Assembly (NCBI GenBank): GCA_017471925.1
Contig: JAFURM010000046.1
Coordinates: 1 to 64,000, forward strand
Source: Bacteroides sp.
GTDB taxonomy: Bacteria > Bacteroidota > Bacteroidia > Bacteroidales > Bacteroidaceae
DNA length: 64,000 nt
Direction of reading: 5' to 3'
This document shows, piece by piece, positions 7,437 through 16,132 of the stretch. Every line of letters starts with the position of its first letter. Within the stretch, counting starts at the first letter, position 1. The position numbers and the translations under genes were made by a program. The notes below the pieces were generated by a model. The model did not search any database and was not told the DNA's origin. It saw only the letters and a list, made by a program, of their open reading frames with translations.

Positions 7437-9800
7437 ATGAACAAAATCGTTAGCAAAGAACAATTCTCCGAGAAAGTGTTCAAGTTGGAAGTGGAAGCCC
7501 CCTTGATAGCCCGTTCGCGCAAGGCCGGCCACTTCGTCATTGTCCGCGTAGACGAAAAGGGCGAACGCATGCCGCTCACCATCGCCGGAGCAGACACTGT
7601 AAAAGGAACCATCACCTTAGTTGTGCAGACCGTCGGACTCTCCTCCACCAAACTTTGCCGCCTCGAGGCCGGCGACTATGTGGCCGACGTGGTGGGTCCG
7701 TTGGGACAGGCCACCCACATTGAGAACTACGGCACCGTGGTGTGTGCCGGAGGTGGTGTGGGCGTAGCGCCGATGCTCCCCATCATCCAGGCACTGAAGG
7801 CTGCCGGCAACCGGGTCATCTCGGTACTGGCCGGACGCAGCAAGGAGCTGATTATCCTGGAAGAGGAGGTGCGCCGCTCGTCCGACGAAGTAATCATCAT
7901 GACCGACGACGGCTCTTATGGCACCAAGGGACTCGTGACCGAGGGTATCGAAAGTGTCATCAAGCGCGAGAAGGTGGACAAGTGCTTCGCCATCGGTCCG
8001 GCCATCATGATGAAGTTCTGCTGCCTGCTGACGAAGAAATATGAAATACCCACTGACGTGTCGCTGAACACCATCATGGTGGACGGAACGGGCATGTGTG
8101 GTGCCTGCCGCATCACGGTGGGCGGAAAGACGAAGTTCGTCTGCGTAGATGGTCCCGAGTTTGACGGCCATCAGGTGGACTTCGACGAGATGTTCAAGCG
8201 CATGGGCTCCTTCAAGGAGGTGGAGCGCGAAGAGATGAGCCACTTGGAGCAACAGGCCCCCACCAACTCCCCCCGAGAGGAAGAGACCCAAAATCTCCAG
8301 AAGTGCCAGGCATCAGCAGCAAGCTCCCCTACGGAGGGAGTTGAGGAGGCTTCTTTCCTCGACCGCAAGGCTCCCTGGCGCGAAGCGTTGCGCAAGAGCA
8401 TGAAGCCGAAGGAACGCACCGCCATACAGCGTTGCCCGATGAACGAGCTGGACCCCGTATATCGCGCCACCACCCGCACCGAAGAGGTGAACACCGGCTA
8501 TACCAAGGAGCAGGCCATGACCGAGGCCAAGCGTTGCCTGGACTGTGCCAACCCCACCTGTATGCAGGGCTGCCCGGTGAGCATCAATATCCCCTCCTTC
8601 ATCAAGAACGTGGAGCGTGGCGAGTTTCTGGAGGCTGCCCGTGTGCTGAAGCACACCTCTGCGCTGCCCGCCGTCTGCGGTCGTGTCTGTCCGCAGGAGA
8701 AGCAGTGCGAAAGCCAGTGCATCCACCTGAAGATGAACGAGCCTGCCGTGGCCATCGGCAACTTGGAACGTTTCGTGGCCGACTATGAGCGCGAAAGCGG
8801 CAATGTCGTGCTGCCCGAACTGGCACCGCGCAACGGCAAGAAGATAGCCGTAGTGGGTTCAGGGCCTGCCGGACTGAGTTTCGCGGGCGACATGGTGAAG
8901 TATGGCTACGATGTTACTGTCTTCGAAGCACTGCACGAGATTGGCGGCGTACTGAAATATGGCATTCCCGAGTTCCGCCTGCCCAACAGCATCGTAGACG
9001 TGGAGATAAACAACCTGGAGAAGATGGGTGTGAACTTCGTGAAAGACTGCATTGTGGGTAAGACCATCAGCGTGGAAGAACTACAGGCCGAGGGCTATGC
9101 AGGAATCTTCATCGCTTCGGGAGCCGGTCTGCCCAACTTCATGAACATCCCCGGCGAGAACAGCGTGAACATCATGTCCAGCAACGAATACCTGACACGC
9201 GTCAACCTGATGGATGCCTCCAATCCCGAAACCGACACTCCCATCAATCCGGCCCGCAACGTGATGGTAGTGGGCGGCGGCAACACAGCCATGGACTCTT
9301 GCCGCACGGCCAAGCGTCTGGGAGCCGAAAAGGTGTTCATCGTCTACCGCCGCAGTGAGGCCGAGATGCCCGCTCGTCTGGAGGAGGTAAAGCATGCCAA
9401 AGAGGAAGGCATCGAGTTTCTCACCCTGCACAACCCGTTAGAGTATATCGCCGACGAGAAGGGAGCCGTGAAACAGGTCGTCCTGCAGAAGATGGAACTG
9501 GGCGAACCTGACGCCAGCGGCCGCCGCAGTCCGGTAGCCATCCCCGGTGCCACCGTCACACTGGACATTGACATGGCTGTTGTAGCCGTGGGCGTATCGC
9601 CCAATCCCATTGTCCCCACCTCGGTGAAGGGGCTGGAACTGGGACGCAAGAACACCATTGCCGTAAACGAAGAGATGCAGAGCAACATCCCCACCATCTA
9701 TGCCGGTGGCGACATCGTGCGCGGAGGAGCCACCGTCATTCTGGCCATGGGCGACGGACGACGTGCCGCAGCCGCCATGCACAAGCATCTGAAGGGATGA
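7437..9800 (+). CDS. Fused NADH-dependent ferredoxin:NADP+ oxidoreductase (NfnA-NfnB); often named dihydroorotate dehydrogenase electron-transfer/glutamate synthase small subunit
   Basis: A 787-residue cytoplasmic flavoprotein fusing both Nfn subunits, which exchange electrons between NADH, ferredoxin and NADPH. Residues 1-275 are NfnA/PyrK-like: a FAD-binding barrel (ERMPLTIAG), an NAD-binding fold (VCAGGGVGVAPMLP) and a [2Fe-2S] site with Cys221, Cys224, Cys236 and probably Asp216, the Asp/Cys3 pattern reported for NfnA. Residues ~340-787 are NfnB/GltD-like. They carry two [4Fe-4S] motifs (CLDCANPTCMQGCP and CGRVCPQEKQC), a FAD site (VVGSGPAGLSFAG) and an NADPH site (VVGGGNTAMDSCRTAKRLGA). 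The ~70-residue linker contains a palindromic DNA insertion (8264-8343). It is a single gene with its own promoter. The common database name mentioning dihydroorotate dehydrogenase reflects homology, not function. Confidence 0.9.
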   Translation: MNKIVSKEQFSEKVFKLEVEAPLIARSRKAGHFVIVRVDEKGERMPLTIAGADTVKGTITLVVQTVGLSSTKLCRLEAGDYVADVVGPLGQATHIENYGTVVCAGGGVGVAPMLPIIQALKAAGNRVISVLAGRSKELIILEEEVRRSSDEVIIMTDDGSYGTKGLVTEGIESVIKREKVDKCFAIGPAIMMKFCCLLTKKYEIPTDVSLNTIMVDGTGMCGACRITVGGKTKFVCVDGPEFDGHQVDFDEMFKRMGSFKEVEREEMSHLEQQAPTNSPREEETQNLQKCQASAASSPTEGVEEASFLDRKAPWREALRKSMKPKERTAIQRCPMNELDPVYRATTRTEEVNTGYTKEQAMTEAKRCLDCANPTCMQGCPVSINIPSFIKNVERGEFLEAARVLKHTSALPAVCGRVCPQEKQCESQCIHLKMNEPAVAIGNLERFVADYERESGNVVLPELAPRNGKKIAVVGSGPAGLSFAGDMVKYGYDVTVFEALHEIGGVLKYGIPEFRLPNSIVDVEINNLEKMGVNFVKDCIVGKTISVEELQAEGYAGIFIASGAGLPNFMNIPGENSVNIMSSNEYLTRVNLMDASNPETDTPINPARNVMVVGGGNTAMDSCRTAKRLGAEKVFIVYRRSEAEMPARLEEVKHAKEEGIEFLTLHNPLEYIADEKGAVKQVVLQKMELGEPDASGRRSPVAIPGATVTLDIDMAVVAVGVSPNPIVPTSVKGLELGRKNTIAVNEEMQSNIPTIYAGGDIVRGGATVILAMGDGRRAAAAMHKHLKG
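8264..8343 (+). repeat. Palindromic element inside the nfnA-nfnB linker
   Basis: The arms CAACTCCCCCCG (8264-8275) and CGGAGGGAGTTG (8332-8343) are inverted repeats matching at 11 of 12 bases and enclose 56 bp. The element is read in frame and encodes a low-complexity linker between the two enzyme halves. Confidence 0.6.
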
Positions 9801-10573
9801 AACGTTGAGACACAATCCCGTTGGATAACTTGAGCGTGCTCAAATATTGAATTTAATTAAAAACAGTTTACATACAAGTGATGTATATAGTTCCTCTTTT
9901 CTAACGGATTTCAAGAGGCGAGGGGTCAAAATAGGGGTCATTTTCCTATTGGCCCCTCGTTGGAGGTAGAGCAACGCATCAAAAAGCATCTATCCCACTG
10001 TGCTGCAATCACTTACATCAAATTCATCTGTAATAAAATTGATTTTAGCTATTTGAGAGCACGCTCATCTTGATGTGAGTTTCCGCGACTCTAAAAATAG
10101 TAATAAATGTGTATATGCATAAGAAACGGGGGCGTCTATACATGCTCTTTCAGGAACAGATGCTCAGGAGTTGAGAACTTTCAGCCCAGAAGTAGTTTTT
10201 CGGCTCGTCCATGAACGGCGGATAAATTTGAAACAGACTCTTAGTGCCTCCTTATGGGTAGGCGAGGGGTCAAAGGAAAAATGAACCCTATTTTGACCCC
10301 TTACTGTAATTTATTTTTCACGCGTAGACGACATAATCAACTGACAATCAACAACAAACACCAAAGACATACTATTCCAATCGAAGATATGTTCTGCATT
10401 TCTTTTGAGGAGTAGATTTCTATCTTTCCTCTTCCCTTTCCGGAAAGGCTGATTGTCTTGACACTTCCCATGTAGCTCGGGCACATGATGGGTGCAGGCT
10501 CTATAATGCATTGCCCGATACGTGTACGGGCAAACGCCTACACCTGTAGACGCATATCATTCACCTCACCTTG
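9801..10573. other. 773-bp non-coding region
   Basis: No credible gene is visible between the nfn fusion and panD. The region is AT-rich. It holds a palindrome TTGAGCGTGCTCAA (9830-9843), of which a partial inverted copy (TTTGAGAGCACGCTCA) lies near 10053-10068, the 383-bp inverted-repeat element (9920-10302), and a hairpin TTGCCCG/CGGGCAA (10511-10533) just past the end of panD. The hairpin may help end panD transcripts but has no U-run. Confidence 0.6.
9920..10302. mobile_element. Possible MITE-like element bounded by 39-bp inverted repeats
   Basis: The left end (9920-9958, beginning GAGGGGTCAAAATAGGGGTC) and the reverse complement of the right end (10264-10302) agree at 33 of 39 positions. 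Each end is itself partly palindromic (GAGGGG...CCCCTC). The ~305 bp between them have no coding frame. Terminal inverted repeats plus non-coding content suggest a miniature transposable element or the remnant of one. No target-site duplication is clear, and the phrase AGGCGAGGGGTCAAA occurs at both ends in the same orientation. Confidence 0.45.
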
Positions 10574-10927
10574 CTATTTCACCACCCTGTTTGTCTGGGG
10601 GTCGGGGAAGATGACGGCAGGTTTGAATGTCTTGGCCTCCTCAAAGTCCATCAGGGCATAGGACATGATGATGACGATGTCATCGGGCTGCACCTTGCGG
10701 GCTGCCGCACCGTTCAGGCAGATTTTTCCGGAACCGCGCTCACCTTTTATTATATAGGTCTCGAAACGCTCGCCGTTGTTGTTGTCCACGATGGCCACCT
10801 TCTCGCCGGCAATCATGTTGGCAGCATCCATCAGGTCTTCATCAATGGTGATGCTGCCCATGTAGTTCAGGTTGGCCTCGGTGACACGGGCACAATGAAT
10901 CTTCGACTTCAATACTTCTATCATCAT
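10574..10927 (-). CDS. panD: Aspartate 1-decarboxylase
   Basis: Makes beta-alanine from L-aspartate for pantothenate and coenzyme A synthesis. The 117-residue chain starting [11 protein letters not shown] is the usual length. An upstream in-frame extension to 11044 is not expected, because it would run into panC. The self-cleavage site Gly24-Ser25 (NYMGSITID) is present; cleavage makes the pyruvoyl cofactor at Ser25. The C-terminal segment [14 protein letters not shown] holds the conserved asparagine and substrate-pocket residues. It lies 35 bp downstream of panC on the same strand, so the two form a pantothenate operon. The product acts in the cytoplasm as a tetramer. Confidence 0.95.
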   Translation of the reverse strand: MMIEVLKSKIHCARVTEANLNYMGSITIDEDLMDAANMIAGEKVAIVDNNNGERFETYIIKGERGSGKICLNGAAARKVQPDDIVIIMSYALMDFEEAKTFKPAVIFPDPQTNRVVK

Positions 10928-10962
10928 AATCTTTAGCGACGTTTTTAAAAACAACTTAGCTT

Positions 10963-11802
10963 TTAATACTTGATGTTGTCTATCAGGCGGACTTCGCCAC
11001 AGAACACCGTGATGCAACCCACGGCATAGGTCGTGTCTTCCCAATGGGCAATCTTCTGCAATGTGTTGCCATCCACCAGCTCGAAATACTCCAGGCGCAG
11101 GCCGGGCGCGGCAGCAATGGCATCTTCCACAAACTGCTGTGTCTCAGCAACCGTGTGCGACGCTGCAAAGGTACGACTTTCAAATAATGTCTGCGAAATT
11201 TTCAAGGCATTTTTGCGCTCCTCGTCGTTCAGGCGGGCATTGCGGCTGCTCAGAGCCAGTCCGTCGGCCTCGCGAACGATGGGACAGCCGATGATTTCCA
11301 AGGGATAGGCCATCTGGCGAACCATCTCACGGATGATGGCCAACTGCTGGAAGTCCTTCTCGCCGAAGTAGGCCCGATGGGGCATCACGGCATCGAACAG
11401 CTTGCTCACAATCTGGCAGACACCATTGAAATGACCGGGGCGGAAGGCACCCTCCATCACCGTGTCCAACGGGGCATAGCTGAAGCTGCGGGTATCGGGC
11501 TGGGGATACATCTCCTCTACCGAGGGGGCAAAGACAAAAGCCGCGCCACAAGCCTCCAACAGGCGGCAGTCGGCCTCCAGTGTACGGGGGTATTTGGCCA
11601 GGTCGTTCTTGTCGTTAAACTGAGTGGGATTTACAAAAACGCTGACAACTGCAGCATCATTATCTGCCACACAACGCTTCACCAAAGAAGCATGACCTGC
11701 ATGAAGGGCCCCCATTGTGGGCACCAGACCCACCGTTTTACCCTGTGCCTTCAATGCCGAGAGAGCGGCCTGCAAGTCCTTGATAGTATGTACTATTTCC
11801 AT
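10963..11802 (-). CDS. panC: Pantothenate synthetase (pantoate-beta-alanine ligase)
   Basis: ATP-dependent condensation of pantoate with beta-alanine, the last step of pantothenate synthesis. At 279 residues it is the normal length. Conserved parts are the nucleotidyl-transferase HIGH region ([16 protein letters not shown]), [16 protein letters not shown], the pantoate/ATP site [13 protein letters not shown] and the KMSKS-like loop [11 protein letters not shown]. It is first in the panC-panD operon, whose second gene makes the other substrate. It is divergent from the GT5-like gene, with ~245 bp of shared upstream DNA. Confidence 0.96.
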   Translation of the reverse strand: MEIVHTIKDLQAALSALKAQGKTVGLVPTMGALHAGHASLVKRCVADNDAAVVSVFVNPTQFNDKNDLAKYPRTLEADCRLLEACGAAFVFAPSVEEMYPQPDTRSFSYAPLDTVMEGAFRPGHFNGVCQIVSKLFDAVMPHRAYFGEKDFQQLAIIREMVRQMAYPLEIIGCPIVREADGLALSSRNARLNDEERKNALKISQTLFESRTFAASHTVAETQQFVEDAIAAAPGLRLEYFELVDGNTLQKIAHWEDTTYAVGCITVFCGEVRLIDNIKY

Positions 11803-11989
11803 CTTTTATAGTTATATGATAACTTGAGTTATTTGCAAAAGCGATGCAAAATAAGCTATTATTTGGCAGATAACGAAGAAATATCGCAAATTAATGCAAA
11901 AATCCCTTCGAGCGCACCTTTTCAGTCCACCGATTACACACTATCAATCAACCACTTAACAATTCATAAGGAATTATATTACCTCATTT

Positions 11990-12023
11990 TTTGTCCATTT
12001 GCCCGTTTTTTTTTATATCTTTG
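11990..12023 (+). promoter_or_regulatory. Promoter of the GT5-like gene
   Basis: TATCTTTG (12016-12023) is a perfect -7 box. The best -33 candidate is TTTG at 11990-11993 with a slightly long 22-bp spacer. It lies 25 bp before the ATG at 12049, which supports that start over the in-frame ATG at 11824. Confidence 0.55.
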
Positions 12024-12048
12024 CACTATAATTGAGAACATCGTTATT

Positions 12049-12885
12049 ATGACAAAAGCGAACAAGGTTTTATTTATAACCCAAGAAATTACTCCTTACG
12101 TTTCAGAAACCGAAATGTCACTCATGGGCAGGAACCTGCCCCAAGCCATCCAGGAAAAAGGCAGAGAAATCAGAACATTCATGCCGAAATGGGGCAACAT
12201 CAACGAGCGCAGAAACCAGTTGCACGAAGTGATTCGTCTCTCGGGCATGAACCTCATCATTGACGACACCGACCACCCGCTCATCATCAAAGTGGCCTCC
12301 ATCCAGTCGGCACGCATGCAGGTCTACTTCATTGACAATGACGACTATTTCCAGAACCGTCTGCAGGTCTGCGACGAAAACGGAGTGGAGTATGACGACA
12401 ACGATGCACGCACCATCTTCTATGCACGCGGCGTGCTGGAAACGGTGAAGAAACTGCGTTGGTGTCCCGACATCATCCACTGCCACGGCTGGATGACCGC
12501 CCTGGCTCCGCTCTACATCAAGAAGGCCTATAAGGACGAGCCCTCTTTCAGAGACACCAAGGTCATCTTCTCACTCTATGAAGACGACTTCAAGCAGGAC
12601 TTCCATCCCGACTTTGCCACCAAACTGATGCTGAAGGGCATCGCCAAGAAAGATGTCGCCTCACTGAAGGAGCCGATAAACTATGCCACACTCTGCAAAC
12701 TGGCCATAGACTTCTCGGACGGCGTGGTGGTGCAAAGCGAAAACGTAAATCAGGAGGTGCTGGAATATGCCCGCCAAACCGGTAAACTCATCCTTGAGCA
12801 TCAGGACCCCGACAACTTCCCGTCTGCCTGCAACGACTTCTACGACCAGGTGTGGGGCGGAGAGGAAGAGGAAACAGAAGATTAA
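12049..12885 (+). CDS. Starch/glycogen synthase N-domain-only protein (GT5 catalytic-domain family)
   Basis: The chosen start at 12049 gives 278 residues and follows a good -7 promoter box; the longer frame from 11824 adds AT-rich leader without homology. The protein matches only the N-terminal Rossmann half of glycogen/starch synthases (LFITQEITPYVSETEMSLMG, then DIIHCHGWMTALAPLYIKKA). The ADP-glucose-binding GT-B C-terminal half is absent and the chain ends in an acidic tail (WGGEEEETED). The N-terminal K-x-G-G loop of GlgA is also not conserved. A standard synthase activity is therefore doubtful. Annotated relatives are common in Bacteroidetes as glycogen synthase. It lies 53 bp before a DUF4270 lipoprotein gene on the same strand, probably co-transcribed. 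Confidence 0.8.
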   Translation: MTKANKVLFITQEITPYVSETEMSLMGRNLPQAIQEKGREIRTFMPKWGNINERRNQLHEVIRLSGMNLIIDDTDHPLIIKVASIQSARMQVYFIDNDDYFQNRLQVCDENGVEYDDNDARTIFYARGVLETVKKLRWCPDIIHCHGWMTALAPLYIKKAYKDEPSFRDTKVIFSLYEDDFKQDFHPDFATKLMLKGIAKKDVASLKEPINYATLCKLAIDFSDGVVVQSENVNQEVLEYARQTGKLILEHQDPDNFPSACNDFYDQVWGGEEEETED

Positions 12886-12938
12886 CGATTGCAAATTCCA
12901 AACTATCCACTTAACTATAAAACAAGTAAGAGAACATC

Positions 12939-14513
12939 ATGAAAGTAAAGCATATCGGAATATTGCTTATGGCCGCCGTTATGGCTTTCCTGGGTTGTGA
13001 CGACACAACGGAAAGCCTGGGCATGGAAATGCTGCCCGAATCGGACGGTCTGTCGGCCCACACCACTACTTTCAACGTAACGACCGAATCGGTGCCGGTC
13101 GAGAAAGTGTACGCCAGGTCAAGCACCGGCTACGTGGGACGCTTCAGCGACCCACTCTTCGGCTACTATGAGGCCAGCTTCCTGACCGAACTGAACTGCG
13201 TGGACGACTTCAAGTTCCCTAAGCCCTACTCGGAAACCATCACCAACGGAGATACCATCGCCGTAGGCGAACTGGCCGGCGACACGGCCATCAATGCCCA
13301 ACTGGTTGTCTACTACAGCACATGGTTCGGCGATTCGCTGAATGCCAACCGGATGAGCGTATATGAGCTACAGAAGAAGTTGGACCTGAACCGCTACACC
13401 GACATCGACCCGGCCGAATATTACATGCCGGAAGGCAGTGAGCCCAAGTTGTTGGGACGCAAGGCATACAGCGCCTTCGACGCTTCCGTCTCCGACTCCG
13501 TGCGCAACGCCACCGACATTTACGGCAACAAGACCTATTATCCGCACGTGGCCTTCACGCTGGGCAAAGAGTTTGCCAACCACGTCCTGCAGTTGAACAG
13601 AGCCTATGAGCGCGGCGAGAATGACTACTTCGCCAATGCCGAAAAGTTCATCGAGAATGTCTTCAAGGGGGTTTACATCACCTCTGACTTCGGTGACGGT
13701 ACGGTGCTCTACGTAGACCAGGTGAGCCTGCAATTCCAGTTCCGCATCCACATTCTGAACGATTCTACCGGCGTGGCCTACAGAAAGCAGGACGGCACTC
13801 TGAACGAGAAAGGCGAACCTGCCGACTCTTTGGGTTATGGCGTAAAGACCTTCTTCGCCTCGACCAAGGAGGTCATCCAGGCCAACCGCTTCAGCAACTC
13901 CGAGAAAATCCAGGAACGCCTGAATGAAAAGAGCTGGACCTACCTCAAGTCCCCCGCAGGTATCTTCACACAGGCCACCCTGCCCTACGACGAGATTTAC
14001 CAGAAACTGGCCAACGATACCCTGAACGGTGTACAGCTCACCTTCACCAACTACTACGAGAAGAGCGACTATGAGTTCAGCATGGATGTACCTGCCAACG
14101 TATTGCTGATACGGAAGAGTGAAATGGAAAGTTTCTTCGAGAACAACGAACTGACGGACAACATCACTTCGTATGTCGTGGCCCACAACAATGTGGCCAC
14201 CAACCAGTACACCTTCACCAACATCTCACGCCTGGTGACCACCTGCATCAACGAGAAGCTGGCCGCCAAGGCCAAGGCTGGTGCAGCATGGGACGAAGCA
14301 CAATGGGAAGCGGAAAATCCCGACTGGGACAAGGTATTGCTCGTGCCTGTCAGCATCACCTATGACAGCAGTAGCAGCACGGCCTCCATCATCGGAATAC
14401 AGAACGACCTGAAGCCCGGCTATGCCAAGCTGATGGGCGGTCCCGAAACGGGTGACAACGGTGAAGTGAAGACTCCGCTGCAGCTGCAAGTCACCTATAC
14501 GACATTCAACTGA
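12939..14513 (+). CDS. DUF4270 family lipoprotein
   Basis: A 524-residue exported protein with a lipoprotein signal (MKVKHIGILLMAAVMAFLGC; acylated Cys at residue 20). The mature chain is mostly beta-rich and has the DUF4270 pattern: an early TESLGMEMLPESD segment, a Gly-rich VGRFSDPLFGYYEASFL motif, repeated short beta segments, and a C-terminal strand ending LQLQVTYTTF. The family is restricted to Bacteroidetes and has no known biochemical function; attachment to the outer membrane is expected. It follows the GT5-like gene closely, and the same pair is a recurrent arrangement in the phylum as far as I recall. Transcription probably ends at the 79-bp palindrome just downstream. Confidence 0.85.
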   Translation: MKVKHIGILLMAAVMAFLGCDDTTESLGMEMLPESDGLSAHTTTFNVTTESVPVEKVYARSSTGYVGRFSDPLFGYYEASFLTELNCVDDFKFPKPYSETITNGDTIAVGELAGDTAINAQLVVYYSTWFGDSLNANRMSVYELQKKLDLNRYTDIDPAEYYMPEGSEPKLLGRKAYSAFDASVSDSVRNATDIYGNKTYYPHVAFTLGKEFANHVLQLNRAYERGENDYFANAEKFIENVFKGVYITSDFGDGTVLYVDQVSLQFQFRIHILNDSTGVAYRKQDGTLNEKGEPADSLGYGVKTFFASTKEVIQANRFSNSEKIQERLNEKSWTYLKSPAGIFTQATLPYDEIYQKLANDTLNGVQLTFTNYYEKSDYEFSMDVPANVLLIRKSEMESFFENNELTDNITSYVVAHNNVATNQYTFTNISRLVTTCINEKLAAKAKAGAAWDEAQWEAENPDWDKVLLVPVSITYDSSSSTASIIGIQNDLKPGYAKLMGGPETGDNGEVKTPLQLQVTYTTFN

Positions 14514-14521
14514 GCATTATT

Positions 14522-14600
14522 ATTCAGGCACGGATTACACGGAATTGCACGGAAGTATGACCCAAATACCCCCGTTTATCCATGTAATCCGTGCCTGAAT
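14522..14600. repeat. Intergenic palindrome, family A copy 1
   Basis: Arms of 21 bp (14522-14542 and 14580-14600) pair with one mismatch; the arm reads ATTCAGGCACGGATTACACG. It lies between two convergent genes (DUF4270 and MATE), so it may end transcription from both sides. Further copies are at 20242, 26002 and 50956. Confidence 0.8.
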
Positions 14601-14636
14601 TCATCTTTGACTTAGAGCCTGTTCTTACCCCGCTTC

Positions 14637-15986
14637 TCAGCCCGCAGACTTGAAGCGGCGGAAATGGTGTATCAGCATGAAAGCCGCCACAAGACTGGAG
14701 ACACAATCGGACACCGGCTTACTGTACCACACGCCCCACACGCCGAAGAAACGGGGCAGGATGAGAAGACAGGGCAACAAGACGAGCAACTGTCTGGAGA
14801 GCGACAGCAAGATGGACTTTCCCGGCTTGCCTATACTCTGGAAGAAATTGGAGGTCACCATCTGAAAACCGACAATAGGGAAGAGTATCAATGAAATGCG
14901 CAAGCCCTTACTGGACAGAGCAATAAGTTCCTCATCCGTCGTAAATATCCCCACCACGACTTCCGGTATCAGCAAGGCCACCAGAAAACCGAAAGTAGTG
15001 ACACTGGTGGCACAGAAGATGGTCAGTTTTGTCACCCTGAGCACACGGTCGAACAAACGGGCACCATAGTTGTAGCCGGCAATAGGCTGCATGCCCTGAT
15101 TAAAGCCCATCACAATCATCACAATGATGAATTCCAATCGGTTGACGATGCCAAACGCACCGATGGCCAAGTCGCCGCCATAGCGTTGGAGGCCCTGATT
15201 GAAGACGATGACAATGAGACAGGCCGCCGTATTCATCAGGAAGGGAGACATGCCGATGGCCAGCGAATCGAAGACAATCTTCCGCCTGAGACGGAAAATG
15301 CCCTTATGGAAATGCAGCAGTTCATTCTTGTTACTGAACAACTTCAGCTGCCACATCAAGGCAATGGCCTGTGCAATGACCGTAGCCACCGCCGCCCCAC
15401 GAATGCCCATATCCAGGCCATAGATGAAAACGGGGTCCAGAATCGTATTGATGACCACCGTAGCCACCGTGGCATACATGGCCTTCTGCGGATGGCCGGC
15501 GGAACGCAACACGGCGTTCAGGCCCAAATACATGTGGGTCACACAATTGCCCAGCAGGATAACCTCCATGTAGTCGCGGGCATAGGGCACCGTCTCATCA
15601 CTGCCTCCAAAGAAATAGAGGATAGGATCGAGAAAGGCCAAGACAAGCACGGTGAACAACACACCTAATATAATATTAAGCACCAGGACATTTCCCAAGA
15701 CACGCTGGGCCGTATTATAATCTTTCTGCCCCAACTTCACGGAAACCAGTGTGGAGGCTCCCACACCCACCAATGAGCCGAAAGCTGCCCCCAGGTTCAT
15801 CAAAGGGAAAGTCAGCGCCAGACCCGAAATGGCCATCGGACCCACACCATGCCCGATAAAGATGCTGTCCACCATATTATATAAAGAAGAAGCAGTCATG
15901 GCTATGATGGCCGGGACAGCATACTGCATCAGCAGTTTTCTGATAGGCTCTGTACCCAACGCTGTGGGCACCTTTTGTTCTGTCAT
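14637..15986 (-). CDS. MATE family efflux transporter
   Basis: A 449-residue inner-membrane protein with twelve predicted helices in two MatE repeats (residues ~15-175 and ~235-400). The opening LGTEPIRKLLMQYAVPAII, the segment DSIFIGHGVGPMAISGLALTFP and the second-repeat FNQGMQPIAGYNYGA are typical of the Na+/H+-coupled multidrug and toxin extrusion family. Substrate cannot be predicted; the closest relatives are usually annotated as NorM/DinF-like. It is a single gene with a TACCTTTG -7 box (16013-16020, minus strand), and it is divergent from lysS. Confidence 0.9.
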   Translation of the reverse strand: MTEQKVPTALGTEPIRKLLMQYAVPAIIAMTASSLYNMVDSIFIGHGVGPMAISGLALTFPLMNLGAAFGSLVGVGASTLVSVKLGQKDYNTAQRVLGNVLVLNIILGVLFTVLVLAFLDPILYFFGGSDETVPYARDYMEVILLGNCVTHMYLGLNAVLRSAGHPQKAMYATVATVVINTILDPVFIYGLDMGIRGAAVATVIAQAIALMWQLKLFSNKNELLHFHKGIFRLRRKIVFDSLAIGMSPFLMNTAACLIVIVFNQGLQRYGGDLAIGAFGIVNRLEFIIVMIVMGFNQGMQPIAGYNYGARLFDRVLRVTKLTIFCATSVTTFGFLVALLIPEVVVGIFTTDEELIALSSKGLRISLILFPIVGFQMVTSNFFQSIGKPGKSILLSLSRQLLVLLPCLLILPRFFGVWGVWYSKPVSDCVSSLVAAFMLIHHFRRFKSAG

Positions 15987-16096
15987 ACTCGATACGGTTT
16001 GTTTTCAAGGTGCAAAGGTAGTGCTTTTTTAAGAATCATTCCCACTCGCAACAAAGGATAATCGAGAAAAAATAGTGTAATCTGAAAAATGTTTCG

Positions 16097-16104
16097 TACT
16101 TTTG
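16097..16104 (+). promoter_or_regulatory. -7 box for the lysS operon
   Basis: TACTTTTG matches TAnnTTTG, 28 bp before the lysS ATG. No clear -33 TTTG was found at the right spacing. Confidence 0.45.
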
Positions 16105-16132
16105 TCCCCAAATTGAGTTAATTTTTAACGAT

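Noticed and set aside
10311..10511. 66-codon minus-strand frame in the non-coding region
   Set aside because: No ribosome site or promoter, no family recognised, and it lies in repeat-rich DNA. A short remnant cannot be excluded.
11824..12048. 75-codon N-terminal extension of the GT5-like protein
   Set aside because: The -7 promoter box lies inside this stretch, just before the ATG at 12049, and the encoded text is AT-rich without similarity.
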